IMG/VR virus record: IMGVR_UViG_3300032047_000075
Coordinates: 1-31,318 of that record
Reading direction: 5' to 3' (one strand)
Length of the DNA: 31,318 nt
Source of the DNA: a virus
Shown: positions 25,143 through 30,426 of the stretch, one piece after another
How positions within the stretch are numbered: position 1 is the first letter of the stretch
Layout of the letters: every line of letters begins with the position of its first letter
Made by a program: the position numbers and the translations under genes
Notes under the pieces: model-generated
What the model was told of the DNA's origin: nothing
The model's input: the letters and a program-made list of their open reading frames with translations, nothing else
Database searches by the model: none

Positions 25143-25538
25143 ATGAAATACGTAGTATCAACACAATACATAGAGAACTATGGAGCTCATTCAGAGCGTG
25201 GCACTTATGCGCACAACCAACATTGTTGGAAGTTCAAAGGTGGCACTGACTATGTTGTTACTGGTCTGGATAGAGTAGAAGACGCAGTTGCATTTGTTCA
25301 AGCATATCTTGCAGTCGGCAAGAGAGGCAACAACATCATGGTCAAAGAGTTTCCAACTGAATGGCAGTCTTATGCCGATTGGAGAGACTCTATGTATGAT
25401 CTTCAGTCTGATCATCTTAACCACGTTCTTGAGTCAACAGTTCATATTGACCCACGGGGCGAAGATGTGGCTGATCTGTTAAAGGCTCGCGGAGCTCAGA
25501 CTCAGCCTATCGGAGACGAAGCAGATACCTCATCCTGA
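25143..25538 (+). CDS. Unknown early protein, 131 aa
   Basis: ATG with AAGGAG six nt upstream. The N-terminus (MKYVVSTQYIENYGAHSERG) and following HNQHCWKFKGGTDYVVTGLDRVEDAVAFVQAYL look like a small mixed alpha/beta domain repeatedly found in phage and prophage early genes, but without known function. There is no signal peptide, membrane segment or cofactor motif. The gene is the first of the rightward run, behind a TCC-triloop hairpin, and its stop codon (TGA, 25536-25538) lies inside the next such hairpin. Host-takeover or regulatory roles are possible, but nothing in the sequence identifies one. Confidence 0.7.
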   Translation: MKYVVSTQYIENYGAHSERGTYAHNQHCWKFKGGTDYVVTGLDRVEDAVAFVQAYLAVGKRGNNIMVKEFPTEWQSYADWRDSMYDLQSDHLNHVLESTVHIDPRGEDVADLLKARGAQTQPIGDEADTSS

Positions 25539-25546
25539 GGTGTCTG
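25522..25546 (+). promoter_or_regulatory. TCC-triloop hairpin 2, overlapping a stop codon
   Basis: Arms 25522-25532 and 25536-25546 pair over 11 bp (one G-U pair) around loop TCC at 25533-25535. The stop codon of the 131-aa gene is the first three bases of the 3' arm, so the last four coding codons are fixed by the structure. The next gene starts 36 bp further right, and TTATATTAA lies between them. Confidence 0.65.
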
Positions 25547-25582
25547 TTGTTTAGTAAGTTATATTAATTAAAGGAGTATGTT

Positions 25583-25756
25583 ATGAGTATCGTAAATAGT
25601 GAATGTGAATGTTGTGGTAAGAAAGCAATATTGGAAGAGTTTAGTGAAGATTGGGAAGTTTATGGTCAAGCTTCTATTTATTCTTTTATGTTCTGTGCTG
25701 AGTGTATGGAAGATAAAGAAGATATGTTTAGGGAGTTGATGAGTGATTATGACTAA
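25583..25756 (+). CDS. 57-aa zinc-ribbon-like protein
   Basis: ATG with AAGGAG six nt upstream. Residues 8-11 are CECC and 38-41 CAEC, giving the CxxC...CxxC arrangement of a small zinc ribbon, with an acidic C-terminus (MEDKEDMFRELMSDYD). There is no other motif. Such mini zinc proteins are frequent among phage early genes and often bind host proteins or DNA. Its target is unknown. It overlaps the next gene by 14 nt (GTG start) or 8 nt (ATG start), which suggests coupled translation. Confidence 0.6.
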   Translation: MSIVNSECECCGKKAILEEFSEDWEVYGQASIYSFMFCAECMEDKEDMFRELMSDYD

Positions 25757-25958
25757 GAAGAAAGAAACTATTATGGATAAGTATGGAAGGTCTGGTCCTT
25801 CCATATCCGTAACGTGGAAAGATGACGCTCTATTAGAGAACTTAAGAAAGCTGTTAGGTCTTAAGACCAAACCAGCAGTAATACGGTTTCTTGTAGAGAG
25901 ATTTAGAAGTGATTTAAATGAAGTATCAGATTTGTTAAAAGATATATTGGAGAAATAA
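25743..25958 (+). CDS. Ribbon-helix-helix-like small protein
   Basis: The GTG start at 25743 is chosen because GGGAG lies 7 nt upstream; the ATG at 25749 would remove two residues. The pattern SISVTWKDDALLENLRKLLGLKTKPAVIRFLVERF (strand, helix, turn, helix) is what one expects from an RHH (Arc/MetJ-type) DNA-binding dimer, with a short polar strand and two helices. It might be a repressor acting on the TGGAACCA array or on promoters in this early region. Family assignment is by pattern only. Confidence 0.45.
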   Translation: MIMTKKKETIMDKYGRSGPSISVTWKDDALLENLRKLLGLKTKPAVIRFLVERFRSDLNEVSDLLKDILEK

Positions 25959-25960
25959 CT

Positions 25961-26380
25961 ATGAAAGAAGTAAATGTATGGTATGGGACTGATGAAAACG
26001 CTTGGCTAAGTAATTTAGCTGAGCGTAGGTTTACCCTGAAAGATGGAAGAGAGTATGTAAGCGTTGAACATGCTTACCAGACTTGGAAAAGCGGAGAGTT
26101 TTGTCCAATTATTTATAGAAAGCCTTGGGAGGCTGGAAAGAAATATGTGGGTAACTACCCTAAGACTGCTAATAACTGGAATATTAAGTTAATGGAAAGT
26201 CTTATTATGGATAGCTTTTCCCAGAACCCTGGGTTATGGGGTGCACTCTGTCTTATTGAAGGAGAGTTTACCCATAACCAAGACCGAGGAATCTGGAAGC
26301 ATGAGTTTCCTAGAATTCTTGATGAAGTTCGTGATATGGGGATTCATCTCCATCGTGAAAGATCAGTTGCTTGGATTTAA
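25961..26380 (+). CDS. NADAR-domain protein (ADP-ribose hydrolase-type)
   Basis: This 139-aa protein fits the NADAR (YbiA-like) fold: VWYGTDENAWLSNLAERRFTL at the start (LSNL corresponds to the FSNF core), then YVSVEHAYQTWKSGEF (SEHYFQ-type motif with its Glu-His), NNWNIKLMESLIMDSFSQNPGLWGALC and a C-terminal EGEFTHNQDRGIWKHEFPRILDEVRDMG that matches the D..W....iL.evR ending. NADAR enzymes are known to act on ADP-ribose adducts and some reverse DNA ADP-ribosylation by DarT-type toxins. In an early phage region, a counter-defence role is a reasonable inference but untested. Confidence 0.75.
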   Translation: MKEVNVWYGTDENAWLSNLAERRFTLKDGREYVSVEHAYQTWKSGEFCPIIYRKPWEAGKKYVGNYPKTANNWNIKLMESLIMDSFSQNPGLWGALCLIEGEFTHNQDRGIWKHEFPRILDEVRDMGIHLHRERSVAWI

Positions 26381-26390
26381 TGCCAAGCCA

Positions 26391-26417
26391 CTCGCTCGGG
26401 CCTTTGGCCCTCGCTCG
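26391..26417. repeat. GC-rich palindrome bounded by CTCGCTCG repeats
   Basis: The octamer CTCGCTCG is present at 26391-26398 and 26410-26417, flanking a GGGCC-TTT-GGCCC hairpin (26398-26410). It lies between the NADAR gene and TCC-triloop hairpin 3 and is much more GC-rich than its surroundings. There is no U-run, so a terminator is unlikely. Confidence 0.45.
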
Positions 26418-26420
26418 TCG

Positions 26421-26448
26421 ACAGTTGTCCACGTCCCGTGGCAACTGT
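26421..26448 (+). promoter_or_regulatory. TCC-triloop hairpin 3
   Basis: Lower stem ACAGTTG (26421-26427) with CAACTGT (26442-26448), T bulge at 26428, upper stem CCACG/CGTGG and loop TCC (26434-26436). It has the same architecture as hairpin 1 with different but still complementary arm bases. It precedes the 67-aa gene by 67 bp. Confidence 0.7.
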
Positions 26449-26515
26449 TAGTGAGTATTGTATGTTAGTTACAGGTGTAGCTAGCAAGTTAATTATATAT
26501 ACCTAGGAGGTAATT

Positions 26516-26719
26516 ATGTTGTATTCATTATACATATTAAAAGACGGCAAAGACGGCAAATCTAGATCTAGAGAAGTCGGCATAGCAACTACTAACAAAG
26601 ACGGTAGCTTAACACTACACTTTGACGTAGCTATCCCATTGACTGCTGACAATCAGCAAGCAAAGGTCTTTATGCGTGTCATTGAGATGAAAGAACAGCC
26701 AGCAACAGCAGTAGCTTAG
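26516..26719 (+). CDS. Unknown 67-aa early protein
   Basis: AGGAGG lies 5 nt upstream of the ATG. The protein is beta-strand-prone (YSLYILKDGKDGKSRSREVGIATTNKDGSLTLHFDVAIPL), like a small OB/beta-barrel-type fold. There are no cysteines and no membrane segment, and it ends in an Ala/Thr-rich tail. It stands alone between two leader hairpins. Its function is not recognisable. Confidence 0.6.
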   Translation: MLYSLYILKDGKDGKSRSREVGIATTNKDGSLTLHFDVAIPLTADNQQAKVFMRVIEMKEQPATAVA

Positions 26720-26804
26720 TTGGTTGTGTCTGTATCTGGTAGAACGTAGGTTCTTTAAATCCAAAGTGGCCAGACTAAGTAACGTAGCTTGCAAGACAAA
26801 GCAG

Positions 26805-26846
26805 ACAACGACATCCCGAGGTCGTACAAAAGCTCGGGACGGTTGT
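26805..26846 (+). promoter_or_regulatory. Larger leader hairpin before the 76-aa gene
   Basis: Stem ACAAC (26805-26809)/GTTGT (26842-26846), internal loop, then TCCCGAG (26814-26820)/CTCGGGA (26833-26839) around a 12-nt loop. A competing small hairpin ACGAC/GTCGT (26808-26825) holds ATCCCGAG in its loop. It occupies the place where other plus-strand genes have the TCC-triloop hairpin, but does not fit that consensus. The 193-bp gap around it holds no credible ORF. Confidence 0.5.
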
Positions 26847-26912
26847 TACGGAAAGCACATGCTCAGATGAGAAGCTGGGCGTTATATTAACCATTATTAC
26901 TTAGGAGGTAAT

Positions 26913-27143
26913 ATGAATATAGTAAAAACTACTGCCAGTATATTTGGCAAAGCAACGAAACTTGTTGTGTCTCTTACAGGTAACTCTTTCAATAGCATGA
27001 AAGCAGGTTTCGCTGAAGGGTACACGGGTATCAACGCCACTCCAGAAGTAGAAGCACCAGTTTCACCTGTTGCTCCTACGGTACAGAGACAACCTGTACA
27101 ACAGGAGTTTAATTTTACTCAGCCAACACCAACGGCTGAGTAA
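26913..27143 (+). CDS. Unknown 76-aa protein
   Basis: ATG after TAGGAGG (4 nt spacing). The N-terminal half is helical (MNIVKTTASIFGKATKLVVSL), possibly an amphipathic membrane-touching helix, followed by FNSMKAGFAEGYTG. The C-terminal half is a disordered Pro/Gln/Val linker ending EFNFTQPTPTAE. It is the last gene before an intrinsic terminator at 27146. Its role is not recognisable. Confidence 0.55.
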   Translation: MNIVKTTASIFGKATKLVVSLTGNSFNSMKAGFAEGYTGINATPEVEAPVSPVAPTVQRQPVQQEFNFTQPTPTAE

Positions 27144-27145
27144 GT

Positions 27146-27174
27146 AAAAAAGGGAGCTTCGGTTCCCTTTTTTT
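27146..27174 (+). terminator. Intrinsic terminator with UUCG tetraloop
   Basis: GGGAGC (27152-27157), UUCG loop (27158-27161), GUUCCC (27162-27167) and a T-run of seven (27168-27174), with an A-run of six on the 5' side. This is a classic Rho-independent terminator. It should stop transcripts leaving the 76-aa gene, so genes to the right need their own promoter. Confidence 0.9.
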
Positions 27175-27209
27175 ATACTGTAAGAATACCCGCAAGTGCT
27201 TGTATATGC

Positions 27210-27234
27210 CAACTGCCACATCCTGTGTCAGTTG
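27210..27234 (+). promoter_or_regulatory. TCC-triloop hairpin 4, downstream of the terminator
   Basis: Lower stem CAACTG (27210-27215)/CAGTTG (27229-27234), C-T mismatch, upper stem CACA/TGTG and loop TCC (27221-27223). An outer 6-bp pair CGCAAG (27191-27196)/CTTGCG (27245-27250) encloses it. It lies 36 bp beyond the intrinsic terminator and 44 bp before the next start codon, the position expected of a promoter that restarts transcription. Confidence 0.7.
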
Positions 27235-27278
27235 CTCAAGTTGTCTTGCGTAAGTTAATCCAAAACAAGGAGGTTTGT

Positions 27279-27437
27279 ATGGATGAAGTACATGTACCCA
27301 ACGAGGTGCTACAAAAGGCTGAAGCTAGCGAAATACAATCGCAAGCTGATTATGTAAATGCTGGTGAGTTGCTTAAGCAATTTATCAGACGTGTAGAATT
27401 GTCATCACAAGGAGGAAATTATGGCGACACATTTTGA
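27279..27437 (+). CDS. Unknown 52-aa helical protein
   Basis: The ATG at 27279 has AAGGAGG upstream (5 nt). An earlier GTG (27225) would overlap hairpin 4 and lacks a ribosome-binding site. The protein is acidic then helical (NEVLQKAEASEIQSQADYVNAGELLKQFIRRVEL), with no cysteine or membrane segment. Its stop lies inside the next gene (17-nt overlap), and the end of its reading frame supplies that gene's AAGGAGG, so the pair is translationally linked. Function unknown. Confidence 0.6.
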   Translation: MDEVHVPNEVLQKAEASEIQSQADYVNAGELLKQFIRRVELSSQGGNYGDTF

Positions 27438-28200
27438 CCCAGACGATCTGGGACCACAAGTAGTAGACATGGCTAACGGTGAGACAGGAGAACTCCTGCC
27501 TGACCAGAAGACACCAGAGTCTGCTTGGAAACCAGATACTATTGGCGATCCAATAGGTTCAGAAATCAGAGCATCACAGGACCCTGTCCATTTGCCTGAT
27601 TTTTACTACAGAAAGTATTCTATCGACGGCGAAGGTAAAGCTATTGCCCAGCCATCAAGAGTGCAAGGTATCATGGATGTATTCAAATCCAAACGTGATA
27701 CGGTAATGGTATTCAACAACGCAGACGAAGCATTGCGTAAGAAAGAAGAAGATTATTTTCTTCAACAAGTTCAGCAGATTGCTGACGGTCTCTTACCACT
27801 GTGCGAGACTGACCCACAATCCACGGGTATCAACTTTTTACAGTTGACAACTAGGACATGGGCAGAGTTTGCATCTATTGCATACGAATACAAAGAAGAA
27901 ACAGCATCTGCTAATCCAAACGATGACTTACCAGTATGGTTAGTCGAGCGTGAAGACAAGATGTTTGGTCTTGGCCGTAAGGCTCGTATGTTATCAGCTG
28001 TCGTCGGCTTAGTCGGTGACTCGTTCGGCTTACACGATCTTGCGTTAAAAGACGCTCGTGTCAGGAATGAGATCGAGAGGCGACAACAGCGACTAGCGGA
28101 GTGGAACTTCAAGAATCACGCTGATTCCTCTGTCAAAGTTTCAACAGCGCTAAACAATGCAACCGTTGAGCACACTAAATCCGTGTTTGACAATGCATAA
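27421..28200 (+). CDS. Unknown 259-aa phage protein
   Basis: ATG behind AAGGAGG. The N-terminal 60 residues are acidic and Pro/Asp-rich (probably flexible). From about residue 75 the protein becomes helical with several charged helices (EEDYFLQQVQQIADGLLPL, WAEFASIAYEYKEE), ending in LKDARVRNEIERRQQRLAEWNFKNHADSSVK. No catalytic or binding motif is recognised. Position between small early genes and the AAA+/metallopeptidase cluster suggests a replication or takeover accessory role, but that is guesswork. Confidence 0.65.
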   Translation: MATHFDPDDLGPQVVDMANGETGELLPDQKTPESAWKPDTIGDPIGSEIRASQDPVHLPDFYYRKYSIDGEGKAIAQPSRVQGIMDVFKSKRDTVMVFNNADEALRKKEEDYFLQQVQQIADGLLPLCETDPQSTGINFLQLTTRTWAEFASIAYEYKEETASANPNDDLPVWLVEREDKMFGLGRKARMLSAVVGLVGDSFGLHDLALKDARVRNEIERRQQRLAEWNFKNHADSSVKVSTALNNATVEHTKSVFDNA

Positions 28201-28206
28201 CCCAAC

Positions 28207-28224
28207 GGGGGCTTCACGGCCCCC
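28207..28224 (+). terminator. GC-rich hairpin between genes (weak terminator or attenuator)
   Basis: GGGGGC (28207-28212) pairs fully with GCCCCC (28219-28224) around a 6-nt loop, immediately after the 259-aa gene. No U-run follows, so it probably slows or protects transcripts rather than ending them, and the downstream genes likely continue on the same RNA. Confidence 0.45.
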
Positions 28225-28245
28225 ACTTTACCATAGGAGGAAATT

Positions 28246-28677
28246 ATGGGACTAGATATGTACGCAGGATGGTTACATCCTAAACCAGAGCAACCAGATA
28301 ACGTGGTTGATATAAAAGATAATATAGGCGAACGCATGGAATCTGTGTATGAATGGCGTAAACATGCCAGGCTACAACAGTTCATGATGATGTTACATGA
28401 TTCTAAGAACAACGGACCTGGACAGGGAGAACGTAATGGAATGATGGATTCGTTTAACAGTGGAGAAGTGCTCATGCTTACAAAAGATGATGTGCTTATG
28501 CTAAAAGAACGTGTAGAGAAAGAAGACTTACCTTTTTGTCCAGACGGTTTTTTCTGGGGACATCAGTTCCAAGAAGAGTCGGTCAAAGAGTACAAAGAAC
28601 AAGACCTTAAGTTTTGTGAAGATGCACTCAAGTGGCTCGATGAAGGTAAAGAAATATGGTACGAGTGTTCGTGGTAA
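28246..28677 (+). CDS. Unknown phage protein with MGLDMY start, 143 aa
   Basis: ATG behind AGGAGG. The MGLDMYAGW start and the later YEWRKHARLQQFM...FCPDGFFWGHQF...LKWLDEGKEIWYECSW recall a family of small phage proteins that begin MGLDMY and carry a WRK helix; no function is known for them. Tryptophans and cysteines are numerous. It is followed 17 nt later by the AAA+ ATPase gene and is likely on the same message. Confidence 0.65.
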   Translation: MGLDMYAGWLHPKPEQPDNVVDIKDNIGERMESVYEWRKHARLQQFMMMLHDSKNNGPGQGERNGMMDSFNSGEVLMLTKDDVLMLKERVEKEDLPFCPDGFFWGHQFQEESVKEYKEQDLKFCEDALKWLDEGKEIWYECSW

Positions 28678-28694
28678 ATTACTAGGAGGTAATA

Positions 28695-29711
28695 ATGCAT
28701 ACAATTAATCCAATCAAACTCAAAGACGAGTTAAAAGACTGTATCCATGCTGGCTATCCAGCAATGATATGGGGTGGGCCAGGCATTGGCAAATCAGATA
28801 TACCTGCACAGGTTGCACAAGAACTCAATATTAAGCTTATTGATTTTCGTGCTAACTTGTTCGACCCTGTCGATGTGCGTGGTATTCCATATATTAAACA
28901 GTTGAAAGAAACTGGCAAACGCTTCACTTCGTGGGCTATACCAGATGTGTTTCCAATTGCTGAACGTGACGGAGACCGTGGCTTGTTGTTTATCGACGAG
29001 TTACCAACTGCACCACCAGCAACGCAAAATGCTTTTCTACAACTGTTGCTCAACAGAGCCATCGGTGAATACGTATTGCCTGCTGGCTGGCAAATCATTT
29101 GTGCTGGCAACAGACTGACTGACGCAGCATCTGTTTATCAAATGCCAAGTCCAGTTCGTAACAGGCTTGCTCACTATGAGCTCGAGCCAACGTTGGACGA
29201 CTGGGTACAATGGGCCTACCAAAACAACATCGATGCAGATGTTATCTCGTTTATACAATACAGACCTAACTTGTTGTCTGCATTCAACGCAGATGAATAC
29301 GCTTTTCCAACGCCACGTGCGTGGTCGATGGTAAGCAAAAAAATGTCAAGAGCTAACACTGATCCAGAACGTTTGTTCTTCGGTGTGTCATCACTAGTCG
29401 GTGATGGTCCAGCTGGCGAGTTTGTTGCATTCAAAGAAATTGCTAACAAGCTACCTGACATTGACGTGTTGCTCAAAGATCCATCTACGTACAAGAAAGA
29501 CGACAACCCAGCGTTGTTGTACGCCTTGGCTACTGCGGTTGCTACTAGAGCACAAGACGACAGGATGGAAAATATTATGAAGCTAAACAACAAGTTACCA
29601 GTAGAGTTTCAGGTTGTATTAGTCAAAGGTTGTTTGGCCAAAGACAGACAACTCAAGTCACACAACGATGTGCGTAAGTGGATCGTTGACAATGCTAATG
29701 TTGTTTTATAG
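28695..29711 (+). CDS. MoxR-family AAA+ ATPase
   Basis: This 338-aa ATPase has Walker A GPGIGKS (residues 28-34), Walker B LLFIDE (97-102), sensor 1 in IICAGNRLTD (N139) and an RNR arginine-finger region (about 155-157). The helical lid follows (LEPTLDDWVQWAYQNN). This is the MoxR/RavA clade, chaperone-type ATPases that normally work with a VWA-domain partner. That partner, a metallopeptidase/VWA gene, is two genes downstream, as in phage N4 gene pairs and in many other phages. Likely substrate: a phage or host protein complex to be remodelled; not identified. Confidence 0.88.
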   Translation: MHTINPIKLKDELKDCIHAGYPAMIWGGPGIGKSDIPAQVAQELNIKLIDFRANLFDPVDVRGIPYIKQLKETGKRFTSWAIPDVFPIAERDGDRGLLFIDELPTAPPATQNAFLQLLLNRAIGEYVLPAGWQIICAGNRLTDAASVYQMPSPVRNRLAHYELEPTLDDWVQWAYQNNIDADVISFIQYRPNLLSAFNADEYAFPTPRAWSMVSKKMSRANTDPERLFFGVSSLVGDGPAGEFVAFKEIANKLPDIDVLLKDPSTYKKDDNPALLYALATAVATRAQDDRMENIMKLNNKLPVEFQVVLVKGCLAKDRQLKSHNDVRKWIVDNANVVL

Positions 29712-29719
29712 GAGGTTAT

Positions 29720-30376
29720 ATGAAAACAGTTAGACTATCTAGAAATTTGCAGGACGACATCAGACGTTCTGCAGAAGCTAAGTATAAAAATGCCAATCCA
29801 GAAAAAGAGTATCCGCAAGACGGGTACTCTGTAATGCAAAGACTTGGCGTTATTGACAAAACCCAACGTACTAAAAAGATGTTTGCAGACATATGGGACA
29901 GAACTCTGCCTATGCAAAATGTAGACAACATACAGCTACGTTCAGAAGCTGTTGAAGATGACGACGACGGTGAAGGTAATCCTTACACACGTAATTTATC
30001 CTACACATTGCGTTGTCCACCAACAGACGTGCCTAAGTTTCTATGTTATTACGACGAGTTAAGACTTGACGTACCATGTGATGACCCAACAATTGTTGAG
30101 TGCATGGCCATAGAAAATTACAACAGCGATCTTAGACAAAAGAAACGTAACTATGTTAGACAGCTAGAAGATGTCATGTACAAATTTAGTACGCTAAATC
30201 AGTTACTTAAGGCCGCTCCGTACATCAAAGACCTGGTCCCTCAAGACAAAGTCACGAAAATGTATGAGAAAGACGACAGATCAGGCAGGCGCGCAGAGCT
30301 TGCAGAAGTTGCAGACTCTGAATTGCAAGAGTTACGTGAAGTATTATTAGAAGACGCATTATTAGGAGATGACTAA
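29720..30376 (+). CDS. Unknown 218-aa protein between AAA+ ATPase and VWA gene
   Basis: ATG behind AGGAGG. Residues 1-30 (MKTVRLSRNLQDDIRRSAEAKYKNANPEK) and the later VMYKFSTLNQLLKAAPYIKDLVP resemble the start and the 'f.t...Ll...P....lvp' segment of an Nmad5-type phage protein group, but the match is weak. The middle is acidic (EDDDDGEGN), and the C-terminal helix is strongly charged. It is invariably useful to note its place between the ATPase and its presumed partner: it may be an adaptor or an independent early gene. Its stop shares a base with a 16-codon ORF. Confidence 0.6.
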   Translation: MKTVRLSRNLQDDIRRSAEAKYKNANPEKEYPQDGYSVMQRLGVIDKTQRTKKMFADIWDRTLPMQNVDNIQLRSEAVEDDDDGEGNPYTRNLSYTLRCPPTDVPKFLCYYDELRLDVPCDDPTIVECMAIENYNSDLRQKKRNYVRQLEDVMYKFSTLNQLLKAAPYIKDLVPQDKVTKMYEKDDRSGRRAELAEVADSELQELREVLLEDALLGDD

Positions 30377-30426
30377 TGGACTATGACCCAGATTATGACA
30401 TATCAATCGATGAGGAGATGACATGA
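30376..30426 (+). CDS. 16-aa micro-ORF coupling two genes
   Basis: The peptide is MDYDPDYDISIDEEMT. Its ATG overlaps the upstream stop (TAATG at 30374-30378) and its TGA overlaps the next gene's ATG (ATGA at 30423-30426). GGAG before the start and GAGGAGATG near the end provide ribosome sites. It may serve mainly to pass ribosomes onto the metallopeptidase gene rather than to make a functional product. Confidence 0.3.
   Translation: MDYDPDYDISIDEEMT

Noticed and set aside
26729-26778. tRNA-like string (TGGTAGAAC, GGTTC...AATCC and a GTCTG/CAGAC pair)
   Set aside because: No 7-bp acceptor stem, no anticodon arm and a total length near 50 nt; does not fold as a tRNA.
27225-27437. Longer version of the 52-aa gene starting with GTG at 27225
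   Set aside because: That start lies within hairpin 4 and lacks a ribosome-binding site, while the ATG at 27279 has AAGGAGG at proper spacing.
28754-29593. Minus-strand frames opposite the AAA+ ATPase
   Set aside because: Antisense shadows of a clearly conserved ATPase with intact Walker motifs.
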